NCBI GenBank assembly: GCA_903823115.1
Contig: CAIJRN010000009.1
Location: forward strand, 1 to 64,000
Origin: an uncultured cyanobacterium
GTDB lineage: Bacteria > Cyanobacteriota > Cyanobacteriia > PCC-6307 > Cyanobiaceae
DNA: 64,000 bases
Direction of reading: 5' to 3'
The notes beneath the pieces were generated by a model, which saw nothing but the letters and a program-made list of their open reading frames with translations, made no database searches and was not told the DNA's origin. Shown in pieces: positions 18,886 through 27,287 of this stretch (the stretch's first letter is position 1; every line of letters starts with the position of its first letter). A program made the translations under genes and the position numbers.

Positions 18886-21147
18886 TCACTGATGGTCCAG
18901 CAACTGATCTCCCAGCCCCTGATCTCCCAGCAGTGGCGTTGCAGCGTCTCTCTTGCCAACGACTCCGTTCTCCGCGACTTCGTTGCCCGGGCTGCCGTTG
19001 ACATCCGGATCGGGGATCGGGATCGGCATCACCTGGTTGCGGCCCTTGGACTTGGCCTCATAGAGGGCCTGGTCGGCACGGTTGATCAGCGTGGCAACGC
19101 TTTCACCCTTCTGGGCCAGGGTGACACCGATGCTGATCGTGATCGAAACACTGCCAGCGCCAAGGGGCACTGGGGGGAGCAGAGCCAGGCGCATCTTCTC
19201 GGCCACTGCCATCGCCTGGCCGATGTTGTCGACCCCATCGATCAGCACCAGCAGCTCATCACCGCCGAAACGGGCCACCAGGTCGTTGCGGCGAACGCAG
19301 CCACTGATGCGTTCAGCCACAGCGCGCAACAGGATGTCGCCGGCCTCATGGCCCTGGGTGTCGTTGATCTCCTTGAAGTGATCGAGATCGCAGAAAGCCA
19401 CCGCCAACAGGCGATCACCGCGACGCTGGGATTGAAGCAACTGCTCGAGGTGATCCAACACCTCCTTGCGATTCGCCAGACCCGTCAGTTCATCGGTTCG
19501 GGCACGACGCTCGAGCTTCTGTTCGCTGTTCACTTCGCTGTCCACCGTGCGAAATGATGCCACTTCCCCGTCCTTTTCACCACTGGTGTTGATGTAGGCC
19601 TTGGCGTGCAGTTCCACCCAGTGATAACTGAAATCCCTGGCCCGCAGCCTGAACCGTTCCACCACCGTCTCGGCACCGCCATCGAGGGAGGTGCTGATGC
19701 CATTGAAGATTTCAAGATCAGCGGCATGAACCAGTTCTTGAAGCTTTCGACCTAGCCAGTCGATGGGAGACCAGCCAAGCGTCGGCTGGATCGAGGGCGA
19801 AACCCATACCAATTGACCGTTGCGGCAGTGAACCACGACATCGGAAGAATTTTCAGCCAATAGCCTGTATTTCTCCTCCGATGCCGCCAGGCGCTGCGAG
19901 AAGAGGTGGCGCTCCGTTACATCCCGCCAGGTGTAGCTGATGGAGTCGCCAATGGCGACAGCCCGAACGTCATAACGACGATCTTCGGCTTTGATCTGAT
20001 GGGGATAGATGAAGTCATTCAGCACGAGTGGCTGCGTCGTTTCCACCGTCTGGCAATACATTTCAAACAGTGCCGTACCTTGTTGGGCCGGCATCACATC
20101 GAGCAGATGCTTGCCGATCAGCTGCTCGCGATCGCGATCGATTTCGGTGCAGGCGCTGCCATTGGCATCGGTGTAGATGAAATCGATGATCTTGCCTGAG
20201 GCATCGCGCATGGCTTCCAGCACCACATGGGGATCGAGCAGCGAATCCAGGGTGGCGGCCAGGCGCGCCCGTTCCCGTTCCAGGAAGCGTCGTTGCTGCA
20301 CCAGGGTGTCCACGTCCTGAAAGCTGCTGATCCAGCCCCCTGGCCCTTCGGGCTCCGGCGGCAGGGGCCAGGACAACCCCTGCATCCAGTGGAAGCTTCC
20401 ATCCCGGGAACGCAGCCGCAGCAGCAGAGGTGATTGAGGCAATTCGCCCTTGAGGCTGAACGTATCGTCTGGATGCACCAGGTCGGTGATGGCGGCATTG
20501 ATCAACTCGTCCACTCGCCAACCCAGCACGGTCGCGATCGAAGAGGTGACCCAGGTGACCCGTTGGTCGTCGTTGGTTTCGATCACCACAGCCGAGGCAT
20601 TTTCAGCCAGCAAGCGATAGCGGCGTTCACTGCTGACCAGGGCTTGCTCCGTCTGCCGAATGCGGCTGAGATCGGCGGCGATCAGGCAGTGAATTCTCAC
20701 CCCATCGAGCTCCAGGCCACTCATGGCAGCCAGCACTGGCAGGGCAGATCCATCAGGCAGCAGTAAGGAGAGGGGGGCATGGTCGGTGCTGCCTGGCATC
20801 ACCTGCCGCAGGGCTTCAAGGGCTTGCTGATCAGCAGCCACCACCAGGTCGGTGAGCGGGATGTCCAGCATCGACATGCGTTCCCGTCCCGTCAGTTCCG
20901 CCAGGCGCTGATTGGCATAGAGCACCAGGCCACCGCTTGAAATGGTGGCAGCCCCTTCTCCCATCTGTTCCACAATCACCCGATAGGGCCGATCGGCCGT
21001 GGTGCGGGTGTAAACCCTGGCCGTTTCGCCTGGATCCGTGCCACTGGATTCCAGCAACAACGCGTCAACCTCGCCGCTGGTGATCGCCTGCAAGGCTGCC
21101 TGGAGATCGTCCACCTGATGCTGAAGGTGTTCAACTTCGTTGGCCAC
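18886..21147 (-). CDS. multi-PAS diguanylate cyclase linked to kaiB/kaiC
   Basis: 753 residues, soluble. An N-terminal coiled coil with ITSGEVDALLL, then YRVIVEQMGEGAATISSGG, is the arrangement I know from sensor proteins encoded beside kaiC2-type genes. PAS-like domains occupy roughly residues 52-160, 175-285, 295-410 and 425-540 (YRLLAENASAVVIE and YRLLAENSSDVVVH mark two of them). The GGDEF domain (about 548-705) has RTDELTGLANR, FCDLDHFKEIND and active site GGDEL (628-632; Leu replaces Phe). An inhibitory I-site RRND (619-622) sits 5 residues before it. It should make cyclic-di-GMP under feedback control. No EAL domain. It is the third gene of the kaiC-kaiB operon, 36 nt after kaiB. Confidence 0.9.
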   Translation of the reverse strand: MANEVEHLQHQVDDLQAALQAITSGEVDALLLESSGTDPGETARVYTRTTADRPYRVIVEQMGEGAATISSGGLVLYANQRLAELTGRERMSMLDIPLTDLVVAADQQALEALRQVMPGSTDHAPLSLLLPDGSALPVLAAMSGLELDGVRIHCLIAADLSRIRQTEQALVSSERRYRLLAENASAVVIETNDDQRVTWVTSSIATVLGWRVDELINAAITDLVHPDDTFSLKGELPQSPLLLRLRSRDGSFHWMQGLSWPLPPEPEGPGGWISSFQDVDTLVQQRRFLERERARLAATLDSLLDPHVVLEAMRDASGKIIDFIYTDANGSACTEIDRDREQLIGKHLLDVMPAQQGTALFEMYCQTVETTQPLVLNDFIYPHQIKAEDRRYDVRAVAIGDSISYTWRDVTERHLFSQRLAASEEKYRLLAENSSDVVVHCRNGQLVWVSPSIQPTLGWSPIDWLGRKLQELVHAADLEIFNGISTSLDGGAETVVERFRLRARDFSYHWVELHAKAYINTSGEKDGEVASFRTVDSEVNSEQKLERRARTDELTGLANRKEVLDHLEQLLQSQRRGDRLLAVAFCDLDHFKEINDTQGHEAGDILLRAVAERISGCVRRNDLVARFGGDELLVLIDGVDNIGQAMAVAEKMRLALLPPVPLGAGSVSITISIGVTLAQKGESVATLINRADQALYEAKSKGRNQVMPIPIPDPDVNGSPGNEVAENGVVGKRDAATPLLGDQGLGDQLLDHQ

Positions 21148-21183
21148 GGGTTGCTTTGATGAGGTGGTTATGGGAGTTGTCTG

Positions 21184-21486
21184 TTAATACTTTTCGCCAA
21201 AACTGATCTCCAGGGCCGCCCGCACTCGCTCTTCGTTGCCCAAGTCGCCCACGAGGTAACGCCTGGGCGCAGGCAGATGCTTGACCAAGGTGGGGATCGC
21301 CAGGATTTTGTCGCGAATGGCCGCCTCTGGGTCTGTTCGGATGTCCACCACCTTGAGCTCGAAACGGCCTGCCAGTTCATGATCACAGATCTTGCAGATA
21401 TTGGCCAGGGCCGCAGTCGAGCGAGGAGAAGCTCCATTGATATAGAGCGTCAGCACCCAGTGAAGCTCTTCATGGTTGAGGTTCAC
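21184..21486 (-). CDS. kaiB: KaiB-family protein (KaiB2-like)
   Basis: 100 residues. The thioredoxin-like KaiB fold is recognised from LTLYINGASPRSTAALANIC, ELKVVDIRTDPEAA, ILAIPTLVKHLPAPRRYLVGDL and the final NEERVRAAL. KaiB binds KaiC and in the canonical clock drives dephosphorylation. It sits 2 nt after the kaiC stop, so it is certainly in the same operon. No kaiA is visible nearby. Sequence differences from canonical KaiB (PTLVKHLPAPRRYLVGDL rather than PTLxKVLPPPVRRIIGDL) fit a KaiB2-type partner of a non-canonical KaiC. Confidence 0.92.
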   Translation of the reverse strand: MNLNHEELHWVLTLYINGASPRSTAALANICKICDHELAGRFELKVVDIRTDPEAAIRDKILAIPTLVKHLPAPRRYLVGDLGNEERVRAALEISFGEKY

Positions 21487-21488
21487 AT

Positions 21489-23216
21489 TTATACCTCTCG
21501 GGTTCTTTCGGCCTCACCCTGGTCGAACTCGATGGCAGCCTGTCTTCGGAGCTGCTCTTCGTTGGCTTTCTGCAGATCACTGGTTGTACCTTCCAGCTCA
21601 TTCTCCAAAACGGCAATCTGTGCCCTGAGTACTGCGGTGCGTCGCTGCAGGGAGCTTTGATTCCGTTTGACGTTGGCGAGCCGATTATCGGCGACTCTGG
21701 CAAAACGAGCCAACTGCTGTTTACGAGCTGAACCGGTGAGGATTCCTCCCCGAGGATCAATCATCACCTCGATCAGTTGGGCGCCATTTGTAGTGAGTTT
21801 GAACTCCCTCACCTGATTCGAGTGGGCCATTCCCCGGCTCTTGATCACGAACAGCAAGCGGCTCCGTTCGCCATTGTGTTCGATGTTTCGTAGCAGCAAC
21901 CAGCTATCGGTGAGCGAAGAAACCCCCACGGCACTCGCCTCCTCTTGGTTGCCATGGGTCAAGGAGGTGATAACGGAGGTGATTTCCCGCGACTTGAGCA
22001 TGTCGATCTCCATCGACACGGTGGCTCGGATGTTCCTTTCCGGTCCCAGTTCGGCCAAGCTGCGCATGGCATCGAGCACCACCACGCGGGGACAGAACTC
22101 CTCCAGCACGCGATCGAGGCGACCGAGGTGCTCCTCCAGTCCGTAGGCGGTGGAACGCTCGGCCCAGATTTTCAGCAGGCCGGCATCCACCCATTGCTGC
22201 AGGTCGATCCCGACCGAGCGCATGTTGCGGATCAGCCGGGCCTTTGATTCCTCGAAGGAGATGAACAGGGCCCGTTCACCTCTGCGGCAGGCCGCGTCCA
22301 CCAGCTGGGCGGCGATGGTGGTTTTACCCGTGCCAGCTCTGCCACTGATCAGCAGGCTGGCGCCACGGAAGATGCCACCACTCAGCATTTGATCGAGCTG
22401 CTCCATGCCTGTGGAAACCCTTTCATTCGAGGCCGTGGGCAGGAATTCCGATCCCATGGCGGGCAACACAACAAATCCACGATCTGTAATCAGAAAGGGA
22501 TACTCATTGGTGCCGTGCTCTGATCCCCTGTACTTCAGAATCCGCAAGCGACGGGTTGAAATTTCTTCATGCACGCGGTGGTCGAGCAGAATGGCGCAAT
22601 CGGAAATCACCTCTTCAAACCCGTAACGGGTCAGGCTGCCTTCTCGGCCCCGCTCTTCCGTTACCACCGCGGTGATCTTGCGTTCTTTGAACCAGCGGAA
22701 GAGGCGGGAGAGTTCACCTCGCACCATCAGGTCGTTGCCAAAACTGGCCAGCATGACTTCGATCGTGTCCAAGACAATCCGCTTCGCTCCTATCGCTTCA
22801 ATTGCTTTCTCCAGGCGCAGAAACAGACCCTCCAAGTCAAAACTACCCGTTGTCACGATCTCGGAGGGCTCGATATGAAAGGCATCAATGATCAGCATCC
22901 CGTCTGCGATCTGGCCTTCGAGATCAAAACCAAAGGTGGCCATATTTTCGATCAGATCGGTTCTGGATTCCTCGAAGGTAAACAGCACGCCCGGCTCACC
23001 AAAATCCCTGATTCCCCGCAATAGGAATTCCAGCGCAAACATGGTCTTACCCGTGCCGGAGGCCCCAGCCACAAGGGTGGGACGCCCTTTTGGCAGGCCA
23101 CCAGCACTGATCCCATCAAAACCGCGAATACCAGTTGGAGCCTTGGCCAGAGGTCGAGGAAGGCCAGTGGAATAAACTTTTCCAGCTTGGTCTTGAGAAT
23201 CATTAGGTATTTGCAC
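21489..23216 (-). CDS. kaiC: KaiC-family double ATPase (KaiC2-like)
   Basis: 575 residues, GTG start. Two RecA-like domains. CI has Walker A GASGTGKT (51-58) with catalytic Glu82-Glu83 in FTFEES; CII has GRAGTGKT (292-299) with FEES again. The CII phosphorylation segment reads VGVSSLTDSWLLL, so the Ser431/Thr432 pair of S. elongatus KaiC aligns with Ser433/Ser434. After about residue 495 a long coiled coil (RTAVLRAQIAVLENELEGTTSDLQ) extends the C-terminus beyond that of clock KaiC, as in KaiC2-type proteins. Lower GC than neighbours (25 of 60 G+C in the line at 22921). First gene of an operon with kaiB and the diguanylate cyclase; probably a paralogue of a canonical kaiABC elsewhere. Confidence 0.93.
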   Translation of the reverse strand: MQIPNDSQDQAGKVYSTGLPRPLAKAPTGIRGFDGISAGGLPKGRPTLVAGASGTGKTMFALEFLLRGIRDFGEPGVLFTFEESRTDLIENMATFGFDLEGQIADGMLIIDAFHIEPSEIVTTGSFDLEGLFLRLEKAIEAIGAKRIVLDTIEVMLASFGNDLMVRGELSRLFRWFKERKITAVVTEERGREGSLTRYGFEEVISDCAILLDHRVHEEISTRRLRILKYRGSEHGTNEYPFLITDRGFVVLPAMGSEFLPTASNERVSTGMEQLDQMLSGGIFRGASLLISGRAGTGKTTIAAQLVDAACRRGERALFISFEESKARLIRNMRSVGIDLQQWVDAGLLKIWAERSTAYGLEEHLGRLDRVLEEFCPRVVVLDAMRSLAELGPERNIRATVSMEIDMLKSREITSVITSLTHGNQEEASAVGVSSLTDSWLLLRNIEHNGERSRLLFVIKSRGMAHSNQVREFKLTTNGAQLIEVMIDPRGGILTGSARKQQLARFARVADNRLANVKRNQSSLQRRTAVLRAQIAVLENELEGTTSDLQKANEEQLRRQAAIEFDQGEAERTREV

Positions 23217-23586
23217 TGATCAACGCAACTCTACAGCCTCAACATAGCTGGGTTCGAACAACCTTGTCATCCCAGTTGGGGTGAACAAAGCAAAGGTCCG
23301 AAACATCTTGGTGCCCACTGAGGGTAATCAATTCCAATTTGATCGTTGCAGACTTCGCCGCGGCCACTAAAGCTCGTCAGAACGCGAATTATTCCCCTTC
23401 TCAGCATGCGGAGAATCGATTGACAAGCTTTCTCTGGATTGGGCGTCGAATGCAGATATTCAAGTCAAGTATGATTGGCATGCCCTCTGATAAAATCTAA
23501 TCAGTTCCGACGCTGTTAGGTGGTTCCCTCTGCTGCAGATTCGCATTGTGAGCGCTTCGATCCATTCGGCCCTGTCCGTTGGCTCA
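23217..23586. other. AT-richer intergenic region upstream of kaiC operon
   Basis: 370 nt between the kaiC start and the stop of the membrane protein at 23587. It is clearly lower in GC than the surrounding genes and contains no supported ORF. It should hold the kaiC-kaiB-GGDEF promoter on the minus strand. I found no confident -10/-35 pair or repeat. Confidence 0.4.
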
Positions 23587-24534
23587 TCAAGGCAGCGACG
23601 CATCGGCCCGGTACCGCCTCACCCAGGCTTCCTGCGCCGCCACCAGCAGCAGCAGCCAGAGGCTGCCGGCCAGGGTGAGCAGCGGATAGGTCAGCGGCGG
23701 CTGGGGAATCACGAACGGCAGCAGGGCCAGGCCCAGGGCCGGCGGGAACGGTAACTGCGCCAGCTTCAGCAGCGCCAGGGTGGCCAGCACCGCCAGAAAG
23801 GCCGCGGCCGGCGTCACCCCCAGGGTTCTCGCCAGGCCCAGCCCCATCACCGCGGCGCTGTTGGCCACCACCAGCACGGCGCCGGAGCGGCCACGCCAGG
23901 GGCAATGCTGCCGGTGCACGATCATCTCAAAGGCAATCACCAGCAGCGGTGGAAACAGCACCAGCGGCGAACCGATCAGGCCCGCCAGCACCAGTCCCCC
24001 CAGCAGGAACACGCCAAACGGCAGGGCCCAGCCCTTCAGGGGCGGCAGGGCTGAGCGGGGGGCTGGGCCATCCGCTTGCAGCACAGCGCTGCTCAGGTGC
24101 CAACGCCTGCGCAGGACGATCAGCAGCGCCAGGCCACCGGTGCCGATCAGGATCGAAAATGGATAGCTCCAGGTGTGGATGCCGAGTGCAAGCGGCAGCA
24201 ACCCAGCCGAGAGGGCCGGCACGATCGGCGACCGCAGGGCGGCGATCACCAGCAGGGTGAGCCCCACATTGAGCAGCACCGCCGTGGGGCCATAGGCCAG
24301 GTGGCGGGTGATCCACAGCCCCTGAACCGCGGCCAGGAAGGGCGTCAGCATCAGCAGGGCTGGCGAGCGGGCCCAGGGATGGCGGGCATTGCTGAAGATC
24401 ACCCAGCCCAGAGCCCCGAGCTCGGGGAAGAGCACGTAGGGCATGCCGGTGGCGTTGGCGATCGCCGTGATCAGCGCCAGGAAGGCTGCAATCGCCAGAT
24501 CGGGGCGGCCTAACTTCAGCCGGCCTTCAACCAC
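23587..24534 (-). CDS. multi-pass membrane protein, HPP-like (tentative)
   Basis: 315 residues, almost entirely hydrophobic, with roughly ten membrane segments in two similar halves. GMPYVLFPELGALGWVIF, followed by RSPIVPALSAGLLPLALG and YPFSILIGTGGLALL, resembles HPP-family proteins; the equivalent in the second half is GSPLVLFPPLLVIAFE. Function unknown, possibly transport (nitrite transport has been reported for some HPP proteins). The GTG start overlaps the hemB stop by 19 nt, so it is co-transcribed with hemB. Confidence 0.6.
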   Translation of the reverse strand: MVEGRLKLGRPDLAIAAFLALITAIANATGMPYVLFPELGALGWVIFSNARHPWARSPALLMLTPFLAAVQGLWITRHLAYGPTAVLLNVGLTLLVIAALRSPIVPALSAGLLPLALGIHTWSYPFSILIGTGGLALLIVLRRRWHLSSAVLQADGPAPRSALPPLKGWALPFGVFLLGGLVLAGLIGSPLVLFPPLLVIAFEMIVHRQHCPWRGRSGAVLVVANSAAVMGLGLARTLGVTPAAAFLAVLATLALLKLAQLPFPPALGLALLPFVIPQPPLTYPLLTLAGSLWLLLLVAAQEAWVRRYRADASLP

Positions 24535-25517
24535 TGGGCCGCATCACAGGCGTGATAAGTGAGGATCAGATCGGCCCCGGCCCGGCGGAAACAGAGCAGG
24601 GTTTCCAGCACGATCGCGCGCTCATCGATCCAGCCCCGTTCGGCCGCAGCCTTGACCATGGCGTACTCGCCGCTGACGTTGTAGGCGGCGATCGGCAGCT
24701 CGGTTTCACCCCGCAGGCGATGGATGATGTCGAGATAGGCCAGACCCGGCTTGACCATCAGGATGTCGGCTCCCTCCTGTTCGTCGAGCAGGGCTTCGGT
24801 GAGGGCCTCGCGGCCATTGGCCGCATCCATCTGATAGGTGCTTTTGTCCTTGGGAATCGGCTTGCCGGATGTGGTGCGGGGGGCCGAATCGAGGGCTTCG
24901 CGGAAGGGCCCGTAGAAGGCGGAGGCGTACTTGGCGGTATAGCTGATGATGCCCACATGCTCGAAACCCTCCTCGTCGAGGGCTTCGCGGATGGCACCAA
25001 CGCGGCCATCCATCATGTCGCTGGGGCCGATCAGATCGGCACCGGCCCGGGCCTGGGCCACGGCCTGGCGGCAGAGAATCTCCACCGTTTCATCGTTGAG
25101 CACCACCCCCTCGTCCGAGACGATGCCGTCGTGGCCGTCACAGGAGTAGGGATCGAGGGCCACATCGGTCATGATCGCCATGCCGGGATGGACCTCCTTG
25201 AGGAGCCGGATCGCCCGGGGGATCAGGCCGTGCTCGTTGAAGCACTCGGCGCCATCCTCACTTTTGAGCCCATCGGCAACCTTGGGGAACAGCACCACGC
25301 AGCGGATGCCCAGCTCCCAGGCGCGGCCCACCTCATCCACCAGGCCCTCGAGGCTCCAGCGGTTGGCCCCGGGCATGGCGCCGATCGGCTCGTTCGTGGC
25401 GCCCTCATGCACGAACAGGGGATAGATGAAGTCGGTGGGGGCGAGATGGTGTTCCCGCACCAGCGCCCGCAGGGCCGGAGTCCGCCGCAGCCGGCGCGGG
25501 CGATAGCTGAGATCCAT
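24516..25517 (-). CDS. hemB: porphobilinogen synthase (delta-aminolevulinic acid dehydratase)
   Basis: 333 residues. Condenses two 5-aminolevulinate molecules to porphobilinogen, needed for haem, chlorophyll and bilins. RRLRRTPALRALVREHHL, the metal region DVALDPYSCDGHDGI, ISYTAKYASAFYGPFREA (Schiff-base Lys) and ADILMVKPGLAYLDI (second catalytic Lys) are all present. The metal site has Asp and a single Cys (DPYSCDGHDGI), the Mg-type layout of cyanobacterial and plant enzymes. Full length and intact. Confidence 0.97.
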   Translation of the reverse strand: MDLSYRPRRLRRTPALRALVREHHLAPTDFIYPLFVHEGATNEPIGAMPGANRWSLEGLVDEVGRAWELGIRCVVLFPKVADGLKSEDGAECFNEHGLIPRAIRLLKEVHPGMAIMTDVALDPYSCDGHDGIVSDEGVVLNDETVEILCRQAVAQARAGADLIGPSDMMDGRVGAIREALDEEGFEHVGIISYTAKYASAFYGPFREALDSAPRTTSGKPIPKDKSTYQMDAANGREALTEALLDEQEGADILMVKPGLAYLDIIHRLRGETELPIAAYNVSGEYAMVKAAAERGWIDERAIVLETLLCFRRAGADLILTYHACDAAQWLKAG

Positions 25518-25568
25518 GGGGAAGGAAAACCTGGGGCGAATCTTAGGGAGCAGACCTGCGCTCCAATT

Positions 25569-26513
25569 TCAGAGTCGGGCGGCGGCGATCCAGCCCTGGC
25601 GAGGGTCGGCGCTGCGGGCCTGGCGCAGCTCCTCCAGCAGCTGGCGCTCTTTGTCGCTGAGGCTGTCCGGCAACTTCAGGATCGGCGTCAGCAGCAGATC
25701 GCCGCGCCCCTCTTTGAGCGGCCAGCCCTTGCCCTTGAGCCGCAGGCTGCGCCCCAGGCTCATGCCGGGGGGGACCTGCACGGTGGCCTCACCATCGGGG
25801 GTGGCCACCCGCACCTCGCCGCCGAGGGCCAGCTCATCAAGGCTCAGGGGCAATTCGGCGCGCAGTTGATCGCCATCGAGCCGCCAGACCGGATGGGGCT
25901 GAAGCTTGAGGGTGAGATAGAGATCGCCGCGGCGGCCCGTGCCCGGCTGGAGATTGCCCTTGCCCTTGAGCCGCAGGCGGCTGCCGTCCTTCACTCCAGC
26001 CGGAATGCGCACCTGCACCCGTTCCTCATTGACGGCCAGGGTGCGCTCACAGCCGCGGAAGGCATCACCCAGGGGCAGGTTGATGCTGGCTTCCGCATCG
26101 AGATCAATGGGAGCGCCGCGGCCACCAGCGCCGGGCCCGGGGAAGCCGCCGGGAAAGCCGGAGCCGAAACCGCCCGGAGCCCCGCCGAAGCGACCGAGCA
26201 GATCGTTGACGAAGTCGTCGAAGTTGCCGTAGCGGCCGAAATCCACATCGGCTCCGGCCCCGGGGCTGGGGCTGCCCATCTGATTCCAGTACTGGCCGAA
26301 CTGCTCGTAGCGCCGGCGTTTGTCGGGATCGGAGAGCACCTCGTAGGCCTCGCTGATCTCCTTGAAACGGGCCTCCGCCCCCTGATCGTCGGGGTTGACG
26401 TCCGGGTGGTACTGGCGGGCGAGCTTGCGGAAGGACCGCTTGATCGTGTCGGCATCGGCTCCTCGCTCGACACCGAGAACCTTGAAATAGTCGCGGTAGC
26501 CGTTGACGCTCAT
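25569..26513 (-). CDS. dnaJ: DnaJ/CbpA-type Hsp40 co-chaperone
   Basis: 314 residues from MSVNGYRDYFKVLGV. J-domain with the essential HPD (ARQYHPDVNPDD), then a Gly/Phe-rich linker (GGAPGGFGSGFPGGFPGPGAG). Two C-terminal substrate-binding beta domains follow (VRIPAGVKDGSRLRLKGKGN; VPPGMSLGRSLRLKGKGWPL). The cysteine-rich zinc finger of true DnaJ is missing, so this is the type II (CbpA-like) class. It stimulates DnaK ATPase activity. The frame stays open far upstream, but the J-domain fixes the start. It ends 52 nt before hemB and may share its transcript. Confidence 0.95.
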   Translation of the reverse strand: MSVNGYRDYFKVLGVERGADADTIKRSFRKLARQYHPDVNPDDQGAEARFKEISEAYEVLSDPDKRRRYEQFGQYWNQMGSPSPGAGADVDFGRYGNFDDFVNDLLGRFGGAPGGFGSGFPGGFPGPGAGGRGAPIDLDAEASINLPLGDAFRGCERTLAVNEERVQVRIPAGVKDGSRLRLKGKGNLQPGTGRRGDLYLTLKLQPHPVWRLDGDQLRAELPLSLDELALGGEVRVATPDGEATVQVPPGMSLGRSLRLKGKGWPLKEGRGDLLLTPILKLPDSLSDKERQLLEELRQARSADPRQGWIAAARL

Positions 26514-26642
26514 CAGCCGGGGCCCCTGTGGTTGCATTGTCTCAGTCGCTGGGGGCCGGGCAGGCGGCTGGCAGGGGGCGGAAGGCCGTACGCAGCCAAG
26601 CTGCCTAGATTTCAGGCAATTCTCAGTCGCACCGGCACCCCC

Positions 26643-27254
26643 ATGGGCCCATTCATCCGTTCTGGAGGTTCTCTGTTGATGGCGGCGCTGCTGCCGCTGC
26701 TGGGCCTGGCCGGCCCCGTCATCGCTGCAAGCCCGATCAAGCCGCCAGCCCCCTCCCAGCCGCTGACAGCGGCCCCGGCGGCCCCGTCCAGTGCGCCCCT
26801 CCCCGGCTCCAGCTCCACCCCCAGCCTCGGGCAGGCCCTGAAGCCTTCCAGCCCGGAGCAGATCGCCCTTGCCAACCACCTGCGCAAGCAGGGGGCGATC
26901 TTCTACGGCGCCTATTGGTGCACCCACTGCTTCCGCCAGAAGAATCTGTTCGGCCAGCAGGCCGGGGATCAGCTGCCCTACGTCGAATGCGCCAAAGATC
27001 AGGCCGGAGCCGACCGGTGCAATGCCGCCGACGTGCGCGCCTATCCCACCTGGGTGTTGGGCAATGAACGGCGTGAGGGGGTTCAGACCCTTGAGGAGCT
27101 GGCAACCTGGAGTGGTTTTGCTGGCTTCGGCAGCAGCGGCAGCAGTGGCAGCAGTGGCAGCAAGGCCCAGACCGATGGCCTCATGCCCAGCGCCACCTCC
27201 TCGCCCAGGGTCGCGCCAGCCAAAAGTCTCTCGCCCCGTCTGGGCACCCCCTGA
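26643..27254 (+). CDS. exported thioredoxin-like protein with CTHC motif
   Basis: 203 residues. A signal peptide (LLMAALLPLLGLAGPVIAAS) is followed by a Pro/Ala/Ser linker and a thioredoxin-fold domain: GAIFYGAYWCTHCFRQKNLF with Cys93 and Cys96, then LPYVECAKD and VRAYPTWVLG (cis-Pro). This resembles the Trx-like domain fused to VKOR in cyanobacteria and plants, suggesting disulphide formation or isomerisation in the lumen or periplasm. Two further Cys (VECAKDQAGADRCNAADV) are typical of that group. The tail contains a (GSS)n repeat and is otherwise disordered. Confidence 0.85.
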   Translation: MGPFIRSGGSLLMAALLPLLGLAGPVIAASPIKPPAPSQPLTAAPAAPSSAPLPGSSSTPSLGQALKPSSPEQIALANHLRKQGAIFYGAYWCTHCFRQKNLFGQQAGDQLPYVECAKDQAGADRCNAADVRAYPTWVLGNERREGVQTLEELATWSGFAGFGSSGSSGSSGSKAQTDGLMPSATSSPRVAPAKSLSPRLGTP

Positions 27255-27287
27255 GCGACCTGATTCGCTGCTGGGCCTGGGCGCCCG

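Noticed and set aside
18707-18889. ATG at 18889 overlapping the GGDEF stop as VOC start
   Set aside because: It would add 61 Arg/Gly-rich residues before a standard VOC N-terminus. Kept only as an alternative.
24552-26642. Long plus-strand open frame across hemB and dnaJ
   Set aside because: Antisense shadow of hemB and dnaJ. Only its end, from 26643, is a real gene (the thioredoxin-like protein).
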